DNA of 28,036 nt from Bacteroidota bacterium (GCA_947441205.1 CANETM010000002.1:1-28036), one strand, 5' to 3'; shown: positions 7,740-16,741, numbered from the stretch's first letter. The notes: a model not told the origin generated them from the letters alone. Numbers and translations: made by a program.

Positions 7740-8405
7740 ATGGAGTACAATACAGCAAGAAGCATAATGGGGATGAGAGAGTATGGCCGTCACGTTCAAA
7801 GGATGGTGGACCATCTTATGACCATTGAAGACAAATCCAAGCGTCAAGAACAAGCACAAGTAGTGATTGAATTGATGGGATTTTTAAACCCATCCCTAAA
7901 GAATATAGAGGACTACAAGCATAAATTATGGGATCACCTGTTTTTTATGAGCAACTTTAAATTGGATGTCGATAGTCCATATCCAGTTCCTACTAAAGAA
8001 ACTTACAAGCAAAAACCAGATCCTTTGCCTTACCCTAAACGCAAAATTAAATATGCGCACTTGGGTAAAAACTTGGAATTGGTGATCGATAAAGCGATGG
8101 CAGAAACTGACGAAGAAAAGAAAGCAGGTTTTGCAAATAGTATCGCTCACTACATGAAATTAGCCTATAGCAACTGGCATAAAGAATTAGTACAAGATGA
8201 TGCTATTAGAAATGAGCTAAACGCAATCACCGGTGGTGGTCTTGAATTTAGCAACACACCATATATTAAACATCGCAATCAGAATTTTGGTGATGATTAT
8301 CGTCCTGCTGGTGGAAGATGGCAAAACAACAATCGCAACAATCGCGGTGGCGGTGGTGCAGGTGGACGTAACAATAATAACCGCAATTTCAAAAAGCGTT
8401 ACTAG
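7740..8405 (+). CDS. DUF4290 family protein with Arg/Gly/Asn-rich tail
   Basis: 221 residues, function unknown. The first 170 residues match the Bacteroidota-specific DUF4290 pattern (MEYNTARSIMGMREYGRHVQ; FLNPSLKNIEDYKHKLWDHL; SPYPVP; IAHYMKLAYSNWHKE). The last 34 residues (188-221) are low complexity and strongly basic, built from Asn, Gly and Arg with no acidic residue, like the RGG tails of nucleic-acid-binding proteins. The start codon follows an exact -7 element by 20 bp. murA begins 11 bp after the stop, so the two are almost certainly co-transcribed. That pairing suggests a link to growth or envelope synthesis but proves nothing. Confidence 0.9.
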   Translation: MEYNTARSIMGMREYGRHVQRMVDHLMTIEDKSKRQEQAQVVIELMGFLNPSLKNIEDYKHKLWDHLFFMSNFKLDVDSPYPVPTKETYKQKPDPLPYPKRKIKYAHLGKNLELVIDKAMAETDEEKKAGFANSIAHYMKLAYSNWHKELVQDDAIRNELNAITGGGLEFSNTPYIKHRNQNFGDDYRPAGGRWQNNNRNNRGGGGAGGRNNNNRNFKKRY

Positions 8406-8416
8406 ATCCCAATTTT

Positions 8417-9724
8417 ATGAGTTCATTCGAAGTCAGAGGTGGTAAAGCATTAAAAGGAACAATTATTCCTCAGGGTGCAAAAAATGAAGCCTTACAAATT
8501 TTATCAGCAGTTGTTTTAAGTAATGATCCCATTACAATTTCAAATATTCCCAATATTGTTGATGTAAATTTATTAATTGAGTTACTACATGAAATGGGGG
8601 TGACGGTTGAAAAATTAAATGACGGTGTTTACCGTTTTCAAGCGAATAAAATTGATCCACAATATTTAGCTTCCGAAGAATTTAGAAAAAAGAGTGGCCG
8701 ATTAAGAGGCTCTGTAATGTTGGCTGGTCCTATATTAGCGCGTTTTAATATTGCATATTTACCTAAACCTGGTGGTGATAAAATTGGTCGCCGTCGTTTA
8801 GATACACATATTATTGGTTTCGAAAAATTAGGTGCTAAATATTCATACGATCAGGATTTAGCTTGCTTCACCATTAAAACAAATGGGCTAAAAGGCTGCT
8901 ACATGTTATTAGACGAACCATCAGTAACAGGTACAGCAAATATTGTAATGGCTGCAGTTTTAGCAGAAGGCATCACCACTATTTACAACGCAGCTTGTGA
9001 ACCTTATTTGCAACAACTATGTAGCATGTTAAATAGCATGGGTGCAAAAATTACAGGAGTAGGAAGTAATTTATTAACCATTGAAGGTGTAAAAAAATTA
9101 GGTGGAACAGAACATCGCATTTTACCAGACATGATTGAGATTGGTTCGTTTATTGGACTAGCTGCGATGACAAAAAGTGAAATAAGAATTAAAGATGCAG
9201 GCGTAAAACACTTAGGAATTATTCCAGAGAAATTTAGATTACTCGGCATTGATTTTGATATACAAGGTGATGATATTTTTATTCCTGCGCAAGAGGATTA
9301 TGAGATACAAACATATATGGATGGTGGTATCCTTACGATATATGATAACCCTTGGCCAGGATTCACACCCGACTTATTAAGTATTGTTTTAGTTACTGCA
9401 ACACAAGCAAGAGGTAGCGTTTTGATACATCAGAAAATGTTTGAGAGCCGTTTATTTTTTACAGATAAATTAATTGAAATGGGCGCACAAATTATTTTGT
9501 GTGATCCACACCGCGCTACTGTTATTGGACTTGGACGTAAGCATCCTTTACGTGGTATTACCATGAGTAGCCCTGATATTCGAGCTGGACAAGCTTTACT
9601 TATTGCAGCATTAAGTGCAGAAGGAAAAAGTACGATTCAAAATATTGAACAAATTGATCGAGGCTATCAAAACATTGATACCCGTTTACAGGAGTTAGGT
9701 GCAGATATAAAAAGAGTGATTTAA
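8417..9724 (+). CDS. murA: UDP-N-acetylglucosamine 1-carboxyvinyltransferase (Asp-type active site)
   Basis: First committed step of peptidoglycan synthesis: transfers enolpyruvate from PEP to UDP-GlcNAc in the cytoplasm. At 435 residues the fold covers both halves. Lys22-Asn23 (QGAKNEAL) matches the UDP-GlcNAc-binding pair, Arg126 lies in the loop GRRRLDTH, Asp319 (GFTPDLLS) is the general-base position, and Arg389 (SSPDIRAGQAL) contacts PEP. The loop residue that is Cys115 in E. coli is Asp121 here (PKPGGDKIGRRR). Asp enzymes are active and resist fosfomycin, as known in mycobacteria and chlamydiae. The gene is second in the DUF4290 operon and ends 11 bp from a convergent gene. Confidence 0.97.
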   Translation: MSSFEVRGGKALKGTIIPQGAKNEALQILSAVVLSNDPITISNIPNIVDVNLLIELLHEMGVTVEKLNDGVYRFQANKIDPQYLASEEFRKKSGRLRGSVMLAGPILARFNIAYLPKPGGDKIGRRRLDTHIIGFEKLGAKYSYDQDLACFTIKTNGLKGCYMLLDEPSVTGTANIVMAAVLAEGITTIYNAACEPYLQQLCSMLNSMGAKITGVGSNLLTIEGVKKLGGTEHRILPDMIEIGSFIGLAAMTKSEIRIKDAGVKHLGIIPEKFRLLGIDFDIQGDDIFIPAQEDYEIQTYMDGGILTIYDNPWPGFTPDLLSIVLVTATQARGSVLIHQKMFESRLFFTDKLIEMGAQIILCDPHRATVIGLGRKHPLRGITMSSPDIRAGQALLIAALSAEGKSTIQNIEQIDRGYQNIDTRLQELGADIKRVI

Positions 9725-9735
9725 ATTGTTTGTTT

Positions 9736-12700
9736 TTAGCGCTTAGCCTTATTTACTTTTTTCATATTACCATCAGGATAGGGCAAATTTCCTTTAGCAA
9801 AGTACCAAATTATTTTATTCATAGTATCGTCCTTTCCTCCATCAACTTCATTGAATACTTCGTTTTGAGATTGCAAAGCCATTTTTTTGGCTGTTCCTTT
9901 TAATGTATTTAAAGGCATATTCATTTCATTCAATGCAATATTTGAAGGTAAAGCTGTATAATTTTGGATATTTTTTTTATCCGTAAAACAATCTGTCATT
10001 AATCTACTCGTAGCATCCATTGTATTCATTGGAGGAAGTCCTAAAATTTGTTCAATTGTACGCAACATAGAGACTTGATTATATTTTGTATGTACAGTAC
10101 TCTTTTTTGAATAAGCGCTTGCTACCAAACCCACAGTTCTATATGCAGAAACATGATCCCATCCGCCTTGCGAATCGTCTTGAGTAACAAAAACAACTGT
10201 ATTTTCCCAGGACTTACTCTTGCTAATTTTTTCTATAATTCTACCAAGTGCTAAATCATTGTCAGCTACCATTGCATTGGGTGTTGGAAAATCAGGAGAA
10301 GTTCCTGCAGAGTGATCGTTGGGTAAAGAAAGTACCATTAAATTTGGAAGGCTGTCTTTTTGTTCCATTGCTTCCCAATCTTGAATAAAAAGGTCGGCTC
10401 TATGCTGGTCGCTAAATGCAATATTATCACAGTCTGGAAAAGTAGGATGTATAATTGGATATAAATTATCGATTGTGGTAGTATTGTTCCAATTAGGGGG
10501 TATACCGTTTATATATTGTTTATACAAATCTGCCCATTTTAATTTTTTATCATAATTGGTTTCACAGGCTTCACCATATACTTTAACCGTCTTACCAAAA
10601 CTTAAAGCATGATTCCAAATAAAGCCTGCTTTATTGTATACCAGCGCGTCTTCTTGTCTATGCGGATAACTTCTGAACCAAGCGCGGACATTTTTTTCTA
10701 CATAATCAGATACCATTCCAGCATCGGTCCATTGATGACCTTCTGCCGAAGATTTTCCTGAAGCATAATAATTATCCATCAAACCAAATTGCTTTGTTAA
10801 TGCATGCATATTTGGTGTAATTCTTTTACCAAAAATAGTTAAGCTACTATCTCCATTTGCACCAGGCACATCACCCAATACTTGATCATAGGTTTTATTT
10901 TCTTTGATGATATAAACTACATGTTTGAATACCGAAGGTTCTCCAAGACGTTCAGGAACAGCAACTGGTTTAATATTTGTTCTTGATGGAAGTGTCCATT
11001 GAGCAACCTTTTGAAGTAAATTTTGTCGTTTGACTTGAGTCGTATAAGCATTTAATTTTTCTTGTGAAGGAATAGGTATGATGCTTACCGAAGCTAATTC
11101 TTGGTGAATAGACCTTGCTTTTTTAAAATTATCAACTACATTAGCTCCATCGGATTCAAGGTTTGCTACTATTAAATAATTGTTTTTAATAATTAAACCA
11201 GCTGGGAAAGCTTCCGTAGGAATTAAACCATCTGATTTATTTTTATTTAAATCATATACAAGAACTGCGTTATCTAATCCATTAGAAACAAATAATTTTT
11301 TACTGTCTTTAGAAATAAATAAAGCATTGGGAGTACTTCCTTGCAAATCTCGTCCAAGAATACCTACTGGAAAATTTTTGATCAATTTATTTTCTTTTGA
11401 ATTAATAACCGAAATTTCATCACTTGATCCATTTGCAACATATACTAAATTACTGTTTGGTGCTGATACAATAGCATTGGGATGAAGTCCAACTTCAATT
11501 TCATTTATAAATTTTCCATCTATTGAAAAAACTGAGACGGTTCCATTATTCGTTGCACCTGTCAAAGGATTTGTATAAGCTAGCCCCCAAGGAACACCGG
11601 CAGAAGATTTAGTGGAATCTAAAACATTAGTGCCAGCCCAATTGGTTACAAACACTTTTTTATTAGATATAGCTAATCCATAAGGTGCAACACCTGTAAC
11701 GTTTTTCCAAACAATTTTTTTAGTTGTAAAATTGAATTTTACAATTTCATTATTTCCATTAAGTACAGTATAAATAAAATATTCATTGCCTTCTTTTGAA
11801 ACTAATACTTGATTAGGTAAAGCATTTGTTGCAGGTGCTTTTTTGTCTATGGGAATAGATTCAATTGTTTTAATGCCCTTTTCCCATTCAATTATCATGA
11901 TAGCAGCTTTATCGCCACCCGCAGCAGCAAATAAAATATATTCTTTTCCATTGATAATACGAGTTGTAATTCCTGAGTAAACTGTCATGAATTTAGTATA
12001 GTTGGGCTGTTCCCTAAATCTAAAATGATTTACTACTTTTTTTTGCAATATATCTAATACAAAAAATCCATAACGCTCTTGAACAACTACTAAATTACTG
12101 TCAGTTAAATTTGCAATATCCATTGCGTGATTTTCAAGATCGGGTTTCCCATAACGAACAACGGTTCCTGCAGATTGAATGATTCTATTATATGGAAGTT
12201 CATGTAAATTTGAATTTCTTTGAACGATAAAATCTGCTAACTCGTTAATTTTATCTGTATTAATATAATCAACCCCCCACTGCATAAATTGTTCCCAAGC
12301 AGCTGTATTATCCGGACTAGCCCATAGGCGAACTGGCTTGTTTAATTGGTGCACTTGTTCAATAAACAGTCGGGTTTTGTCTATTGTTAAACTATCTAAG
12401 GGCCATTTAGGTTTAAAATCAATTACTTTATAATAATCTTCACTAATTAAAGCAATTCGAGCCAATTGACTGGCAGTATATTTAATATTTAGTCGTCCAT
12501 CAAACCAAATATAATTAGGGTATTTTTCAAATAATGCTGGAGCGGGTGCATTCCCTGAAATAACAATTTTTATGTTTTTACTATTGGTTACACTTGGGTA
12601 TTTACTTAATAAATTTACCAATTGATCAAGCGTTTGTATCGCATCCGTCTTAATATCAATTAACAATTGTAATTTTCTATCTAATTGATTATAAGCAACA

Positions 12701-12951
12701 AGTGGTTTAAGATAAAGATTTTCTAAGGTACTTGTTGCTACTAAGTCCTTTGCATCGTGACCCACTAAAATGGAATTATTTACTAAATGAATATCAGCTT
12801 CGATCGATCCAAAGCCTTCATTATAAGCTAAATGAAATGGTTTTTGTTGCGCATAATCATTATGCGAATGTGCATTATGAGGTGTGTAAATTTGACCAAT
12901 TGCTTGATTAATACTCAAGCAAATCAAAACAGCAGATAATATCTTTTTCAT
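9736..12951 (-). CDS. Secreted three-module protein: AIM6-like phosphodiesterase, beta-propeller, phosphoesterase
   Basis: 1071 residues with signal peptide 1-19 (cleavage after AIG). Module 1 (about 23-245) is a PI-PLC/GDPD-like TIM barrel of the AIM6 type: HSHNDY at 28-33, EADIHL with Glu51 and Asp53, VGHD at 63-66, Asp99/Lys101. Module 2 (about 250-640) looks like a YVTN/YncE beta-propeller, with repeated blades such as VYVANGSSDEISVIN and LFVSNGLDNAVLVYD. Module 3 (about 672-1000) is a PF04185-like phosphoesterase in the alkaline phosphatase superfamily: KENKTYDQ at 683-690, NDHSAG, and DDSQGGWDHV at 925-934. Propeller-phosphatase fusions are known; the N-terminal barrel is extra. The frame is intact and the active-site residues look present. 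Confidence 0.9.
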   Translation of the reverse strand: MKKILSAVLICLSINQAIGQIYTPHNAHSHNDYAQQKPFHLAYNEGFGSIEADIHLVNNSILVGHDAKDLVATSTLENLYLKPLVAYNQLDRKLQLLIDIKTDAIQTLDQLVNLLSKYPSVTNSKNIKIVISGNAPAPALFEKYPNYIWFDGRLNIKYTASQLARIALISEDYYKVIDFKPKWPLDSLTIDKTRLFIEQVHQLNKPVRLWASPDNTAAWEQFMQWGVDYINTDKINELADFIVQRNSNLHELPYNRIIQSAGTVVRYGKPDLENHAMDIANLTDSNLVVVQERYGFFVLDILQKKVVNHFRFREQPNYTKFMTVYSGITTRIINGKEYILFAAAGGDKAAIMIIEWEKGIKTIESIPIDKKAPATNALPNQVLVSKEGNEYFIYTVLNGNNEIVKFNFTTKKIVWKNVTGVAPYGLAISNKKVFVTNWAGTNVLDSTKSSAGVPWGLAYTNPLTGATNNGTVSVFSIDGKFINEIEVGLHPNAIVSAPNSNLVYVANGSSDEISVINSKENKLIKNFPVGILGRDLQGSTPNALFISKDSKKLFVSNGLDNAVLVYDLNKNKSDGLIPTEAFPAGLIIKNNYLIVANLESDGANVVDNFKKARSIHQELASVSIIPIPSQEKLNAYTTQVKRQNLLQKVAQWTLPSRTNIKPVAVPERLGEPSVFKHVVYIIKENKTYDQVLGDVPGANGDSSLTIFGKRITPNMHALTKQFGLMDNYYASGKSSAEGHQWTDAGMVSDYVEKNVRAWFRSYPHRQEDALVYNKAGFIWNHALSFGKTVKVYGEACETNYDKKLKWADLYKQYINGIPPNWNNTTTIDNLYPIIHPTFPDCDNIAFSDQHRADLFIQDWEAMEQKDSLPNLMVLSLPNDHSAGTSPDFPTPNAMVADNDLALGRIIEKISKSKSWENTVVFVTQDDSQGGWDHVSAYRTVGLVASAYSKKSTVHTKYNQVSMLRTIEQILGLPPMNTMDATSRLMTDCFTDKKNIQNYTALPSNIALNEMNMPLNTLKGTAKKMALQSQNEVFNEVDGGKDDTMNKIIWYFAKGNLPYPDGNMKKVNKAKR

Positions 12952-13094
12952 GGATAAATGTACAAATTATAAAATGAATTCAACTTGTGTATTCATAAAT
13001 GGTGATTAAAAATTCACAATAAGATAATACGAGAAGCTGTCAAAAAATGCATTACATAAATTGAAAGTTCTAATTTGTAATCAAATTATATTTT

Positions 13095-13355
13095 ATGCCA
13101 GTATTCAATGATTTAAGTCTTGAAAAAAAATATCTTATCAATGAATTTGATGGAGATAACGTTTTATTGGTAGAGCCAATAATGAAAACAGAATTATGTA
13201 TTTTAATTTTAATCCATGAGGATGTTGAAACCATTATTTGGAAAAAATTAAATGATGAAATCTTTGATATCATCGAGGAATTAAGTGAAGAAAAATCCGA
13301 AGAATATGAAATATTATTCGAGGAAGATGATGATTTTGAAAATTTCGAAGATTAA
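13095..13355 (+). CDS. Small acidic protein, function unknown
   Basis: 86 residues. A short mixed N-terminal half (VFNDLSLEKKYLINEFDGDNV) is followed by a hydrophobic strand-like stretch (LCILILIHEDVETIIW) and then a very acidic C-terminus in which Glu and Asp dominate the last 30 residues. No signal peptide and no family I recognise. Nine bases separate it from the secreted PHP protein, so the two are probably co-transcribed; the upstream neighbour is divergent. The strong charge bias and clean ATG argue for a real gene. A role as a cytoplasmic adaptor or immunity-type protein would be a guess. Confidence 0.65.
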   Translation: MPVFNDLSLEKKYLINEFDGDNVLLVEPIMKTELCILILIHEDVETIIWKKLNDEIFDIIEELSEEKSEEYEILFEEDDDFENFED

Positions 13356-13364
13356 TTAAATTTT

Positions 13365-14489
13365 ATGAAAAAATTGATTTTTGTAACACTAATAATAGTA
13401 GTTACCAATACTGTATTGTTAGCCCAAAAACATGCACACACACATGCATTAGGAACTAGTTTGCAATTTCCTAACATTCCTGGATACCAAACATTAAAGT
13501 GTGATTTTCATCAACATACTGTTTTTTCAGATGGAGATGTTTGGCCAACTATTCGTGTTCAAGAATCTTTAAAGGATAATTTAGATGCAATTTCTCTAAC
13601 AGAGCACATTGAATATCAACCACATATTGGTGATATTCCACACAAAGATCGTAATAGATCTTATCAAATTGCCGTAAAGGAGGCTAAGGATCATAATTTA
13701 ATTATTGTAAAAGGTTCGGAAATTACGAGAGCTATGCCTCCTGGTCATAGCAACGCAATTTTTTTGGACGACCCCAATAAGTTATTAATGCTTAAAGATT
13801 TTAAAGATGCTTATAGGGAAGCAATTCGTCAACAAGCTTTTGTATTTTGGAATCATTCATACGAGACCCCAAAAAATGATAATATTAGCTTTTTGTATGA
13901 GGCTAATAAGCAATTAATTGATAGTAACTACATACATGGCATTGAAATTGTGAATACCCATACATATTCTACAGAAGCCTTACAAATTGCTTATGACAAA
14001 AACTTAACACTTATGGGCACAAGTGATGTGCACGGGCTAATCGATTGGGATTATAAAAATGGACCGAAAGGGCATAGGCCAATTACATTGGTATTTTCTA
14101 AAGATAGAACGCAAGAAGGCATTAAAACAGCATTGTTTGATCACAGAACGGTGGTTCACTTTGACAATACATTAATTGGAAGAGATAGTTTTTTAATTCC
14201 ATTAATTAGTGAATGTTTAGTTATTAAAAAGGCATTTTATGAACCCAAGTCTTTGGTCTTATCCGTTGAGTTAGAAAACATTTCCTCTTGTAATTTTATT
14301 TTACAAAACCTAAGTCCTTATAGTTTAATTGAAAGTTCAGATATCGTTGAAATTGAGGGGAAATCGACTATGACCTTGCATTTTAGAACCAAAGAAAAAA
14401 TAAATCAATTTGATTGGATTTTTAATGTAATCAATGCAATTAATGCTCCAAATAAACATCCTTTGGTAACAAAAAAAATTGTAATTTAA
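13365..14489 (+). CDS. Secreted PHP-domain metal-dependent phosphoesterase
   Basis: 374 residues with signal peptide 1-20 (cleavage near LLAQ). PHP motifs in order: DFHQH (His49, His51), SDG with Asp56, LTEHIE (Glu80, His81), the GSEIT block with Glu119, GHSN with His128, WNHS with His164, and TSDVHG (Asp221, His223). These are the trinuclear metal ligands of the family. Export of a PHP protein suggests action on periplasmic phosphoesters rather than histidine synthesis. The last 90 residues form a beta-rich tail like those of similar Bacteroidota proteins. It follows the small acidic gene by 9 bp and lies opposite the three-module phosphoesterase. Substrate unknown. Confidence 0.88.
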   Translation: MKKLIFVTLIIVVTNTVLLAQKHAHTHALGTSLQFPNIPGYQTLKCDFHQHTVFSDGDVWPTIRVQESLKDNLDAISLTEHIEYQPHIGDIPHKDRNRSYQIAVKEAKDHNLIIVKGSEITRAMPPGHSNAIFLDDPNKLLMLKDFKDAYREAIRQQAFVFWNHSYETPKNDNISFLYEANKQLIDSNYIHGIEIVNTHTYSTEALQIAYDKNLTLMGTSDVHGLIDWDYKNGPKGHRPITLVFSKDRTQEGIKTALFDHRTVVHFDNTLIGRDSFLIPLISECLVIKKAFYEPKSLVLSVELENISSCNFILQNLSPYSLIESSDIVEIEGKSTMTLHFRTKEKINQFDWIFNVINAINAPNKHPLVTKKIVI

Positions 14490-14528
14490 TGCAGTCTTTA
14501 GATATTTATTATATGTAAATGTATAATC

Positions 14529-15002
14529 ATGAAATGGAGAAAATTTAACGGTGAGCCCATTAACTTACCCATCAAAGATCAAGTGCGCAGAACCATTGAA
14601 GCAGAAATTGCTAATAATAATAAACTAAAAGTTTATATAGGGACAGATAGTCAAGTAAAACAAACAGTAACTGAATTTGCTACCGTCATTGTTTTTCTAC
14701 GAGAAAAAAGTGGTGGATTCATGTTTATTCACAACGAAAAAACCTCACAACATTTTCATATAAAGGAAAGAATGTTACAAGAAGTAGCAAAGAGTATTGA
14801 AATTGCCTATGAACTTTGTGACTTGTTTATTGAATATGATGTTGAAATGGAAGTGCATGCTGATATTAATACCAATGCTCAATTCAAAAGTAACGATGCC
14901 CTAAAAGATGCGATGGGTTATATTTTGGGTATGGGCTTTGCCTTTAAAGCTAAGCCAGAAGCTTTTGCTAGTAGCTGCTGTGCCGACAAGGTTATACATT
15001 AA
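14529..15002 (+). CDS. YkuK-like (DUF458) RNase H-fold protein
   Basis: 157 residues, cytoplasmic. The sequence KVYIGTDSQV (Asp40) followed by a strand (FATVIVFL) is the YkuK/DUF458 start, and DVEMEVHADINTN supplies further acidic residues near 105-118. Relatives have a ribonuclease H-like fold, but activity has not been established as far as I know. The C-terminal GYILGMGFAFKAKPEAFASSCCADK fits family members. It is separated from the PHP gene by 39 bp and ends in a strong bidirectional hairpin terminator that begins within its stop codon. Confidence 0.85.
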   Translation: MKWRKFNGEPINLPIKDQVRRTIEAEIANNNKLKVYIGTDSQVKQTVTEFATVIVFLREKSGGFMFIHNEKTSQHFHIKERMLQEVAKSIEIAYELCDLFIEYDVEMEVHADINTNAQFKSNDALKDAMGYILGMGFAFKAKPEAFASSCCADKVIH

Positions 15003-15030
15003 AAGAGGCTTCCAAATGGAAGCCTCTTTT
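15001..15030. terminator. Bidirectional intrinsic terminator
   Basis: Perfect 13-bp stem (AAAAGAGGCTTCC and complement) with a 4-nt AAAT loop, A-run on one side and T-run on the other. It sits between the convergent YkuK-like and secreted barrel-like genes and can serve both. Confidence 0.9.
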
Positions 15031-15055
15031 AGTAAGAATTAGATTTATAAATTTT

Positions 15056-15832
15056 TTATTTTACTGTAGTTGCTTTAAGCACTTTAAATATAGGTGCATA
15101 AGAGAAACCATCTGGCATATATGTTTTCATTTTTGATTTTTGTACTACTTCAGTATAACCAGGAATTTTAAGACCTATTCTATATTTCATTAAGTCTTCT
15201 AAACTTGAAAAAGCATCCCAAGACATTACGGTACTATGACTTGTTTCCATGGTAGGGAAAGTTAATCTTCGTGCAACACCCCATACCTTCATATTCATTT
15301 GGTTCATATTTTTTACAAAAAATGGCTTCCATAATGTTTTATTTTCTTCTATAAAGCCTGAAACATTTGTAGGTCTTCCAAAATTAAATTGAAAGTATGC
15401 TGCGTTACCATTAACAGAAGCTTGATCTTCTACTACAAATACTTCTCTAGCATCTTTAACACCTTTATAAGTCACACTATATGTTTTGCGAAGTTCCATT
15501 TCAGCCGGTGTAAGCACTTTATCACTATTATTCCACCAATTTGATTTTTGGCTTAATAAGTCATCAATACTATTAGCCCATTGTACCCAAACATAATTGT
15601 AATCACCTGGAATATCTCCGCTATTAAATTTTGTAACTTTAAATAAGCCCCAATATAATATATCACCTTTGTTAACTGCTTCTTGTGCAACCTTTGCATT
15701 TAATTCAGTTTCTACTTTTTCAAAGGCATCTGTATTACCTTCAATTTTCACGGCATGTAATGTAAATACTCTTTGAGCATTAGTAATTTGAACAGTAAAT
15801 AATACTGCGATAATTAATATAATTTTTTTCAT
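15056..15832 (-). CDS. Secreted protein with duplicated alpha/beta-barrel-like domain (paralogue B)
   Basis: 258 residues with signal peptide 1-19 (MKKIILIIAVLFTVQITNAQ). Two halves share one pattern: a strand, a helix, then GxLYWGLFKV and YNYVWVQWANSIDDL in repeat 1 (about 22-93), and AAYFQFNF, a helix, MKVWGVARRL and STVMSWDAFSSLEDL in repeat 2 (about 145-214). This resembles two fused NIPSNAP/ABM-type dimeric alpha/beta-barrel units, inferred from the pattern only. The neighbour 19 bp upstream has the same architecture and size, so the pair looks like an old tandem duplication in one operon. No catalytic residue can be named. Confidence 0.75.
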   Translation of the reverse strand: MKKIILIIAVLFTVQITNAQRVFTLHAVKIEGNTDAFEKVETELNAKVAQEAVNKGDILYWGLFKVTKFNSGDIPGDYNYVWVQWANSIDDLLSQKSNWWNNSDKVLTPAEMELRKTYSVTYKGVKDAREVFVVEDQASVNGNAAYFQFNFGRPTNVSGFIEENKTLWKPFFVKNMNQMNMKVWGVARRLTFPTMETSHSTVMSWDAFSSLEDLMKYRIGLKIPGYTEVVQKSKMKTYMPDGFSYAPIFKVLKATTVK

Positions 15833-15851
15833 TTGTTGTTTGATTTAGTTT

Positions 15852-16625
15852 TTAATTTGCAGATATCTCTAATTTCCATACTTCTGTTTTTACGATTTTT
15901 CTCGCCGATTCTGGTGATGTTGTCTTTGGAAATAATTTATCATAGGTTTTGTGATAATCTTCTATCGTAAGGCTGTAAGACTTATCCCAATCAGCAAAAG
16001 CATTAGACGTAACATAATTATATTTTGAAGCTTCCGCAACAGGAACAACCAATTGAGAAAAACCCCAACCAGTTCTATTGCCATTATTTATAAATTCTTG
16101 ATGAATAGGTTTATATATTTCTTTTTCTTGTCTTACATATTCATTTTCTTTACCAGGAGTAGCTTTCATGAAATTCATTTCATAATATGGCTGAAAACCA
16201 CTTGGTATTCCGTCAACTTGTCTATAAATTTCTGTTTTAATAGAAGTTCTAATAGACGTGAAATTCTTTGTTATTGCGTTAAGTGTTTTTTCATCAATCC
16301 CTGGCATTCCTTTTTTAAATAATTCCATTGTATTTGATTTTGTAAAATCATTAATGGAGTTTGACGCTTGAAGTGAAATTAAATTATAGCCTTCATCATC
16401 GGAAGTGGCAACAACGCTATATAGAGCGTATGCTGATACGTCGCCAGCTTTAATTTTTTCTTTCCAAATTTTTGATGCGTAGTTTTTTATCAAATTCAGA
16501 TACTCATCAGTTTTGTCTTTATCCGTTTTGTAATAAGTAACTAGATAATAAACTGGTTTTGATTGTGCGTTGATTTGAGTGTAACCCAAAACAAAAACAA
16601 CTAACATTAAAAGTAGTTTTTTCAT
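15852..16625 (-). CDS. Secreted protein with duplicated alpha/beta-barrel-like domain (paralogue A)
   Basis: 257 residues with signal peptide 1-20 (cleavage after INA). The internal duplication is clear: YYLVTYYKTDKDKTDEYL with YALYSVV and YNLISLQASNSIND (about 26-93) matches YYEMNFMKATPGKENEYV with WGFSQLVV and YNYVTSNAFADWDK (about 147-215). Both halves look like ferredoxin-like ABM/NIPSNAP units, so the protein may form a barrel by itself. It is first in a two-gene operon with paralogue B and is divergent from an HxlR regulator. A perfect 17-bp palindrome 27 bp before its start is a likely operator. Function unknown. Confidence 0.78.
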   Translation of the reverse strand: MKKLLLMLVVFVLGYTQINAQSKPVYYLVTYYKTDKDKTDEYLNLIKNYASKIWKEKIKAGDVSAYALYSVVATSDDEGYNLISLQASNSINDFTKSNTMELFKKGMPGIDEKTLNAITKNFTSIRTSIKTEIYRQVDGIPSGFQPYYEMNFMKATPGKENEYVRQEKEIYKPIHQEFINNGNRTGWGFSQLVVPVAEASKYNYVTSNAFADWDKSYSLTIEDYHKTYDKLFPKTTSPESARKIVKTEVWKLEISAN

Positions 16626-16651
16626 AGATTTTTAATTTTAAGATAAATATA

Positions 16652-16668
16652 AGTATCTAAAAGATACT
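16652..16668. promoter_or_regulatory. 17-bp palindrome, candidate HxlR operator
   Basis: AGTATCT, 3-nt spacer AAA, AGATACT: perfect 7-bp inverted repeat, 27 bp upstream of paralogue A. It directly abuts TATATTTA on the minus strand (16651 to 16644), a 7/8 match to TAnnTTTG, so bound protein would block the promoter. The regulator gene is the divergent neighbour. Confidence 0.6.
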
Positions 16669-16741
16669 AATAAAATAAATTTTATAGTTAATATATTCTT
16701 AATTTTGAATATACAATGGTTTAAAAACTTACAATAATTAG

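Noticed and set aside
11180..11485. 101-codon plus-strand frame opposite the three-module protein
   Set aside because: It is antisense to well-matched propeller blades and shows no family features; a shadow frame.
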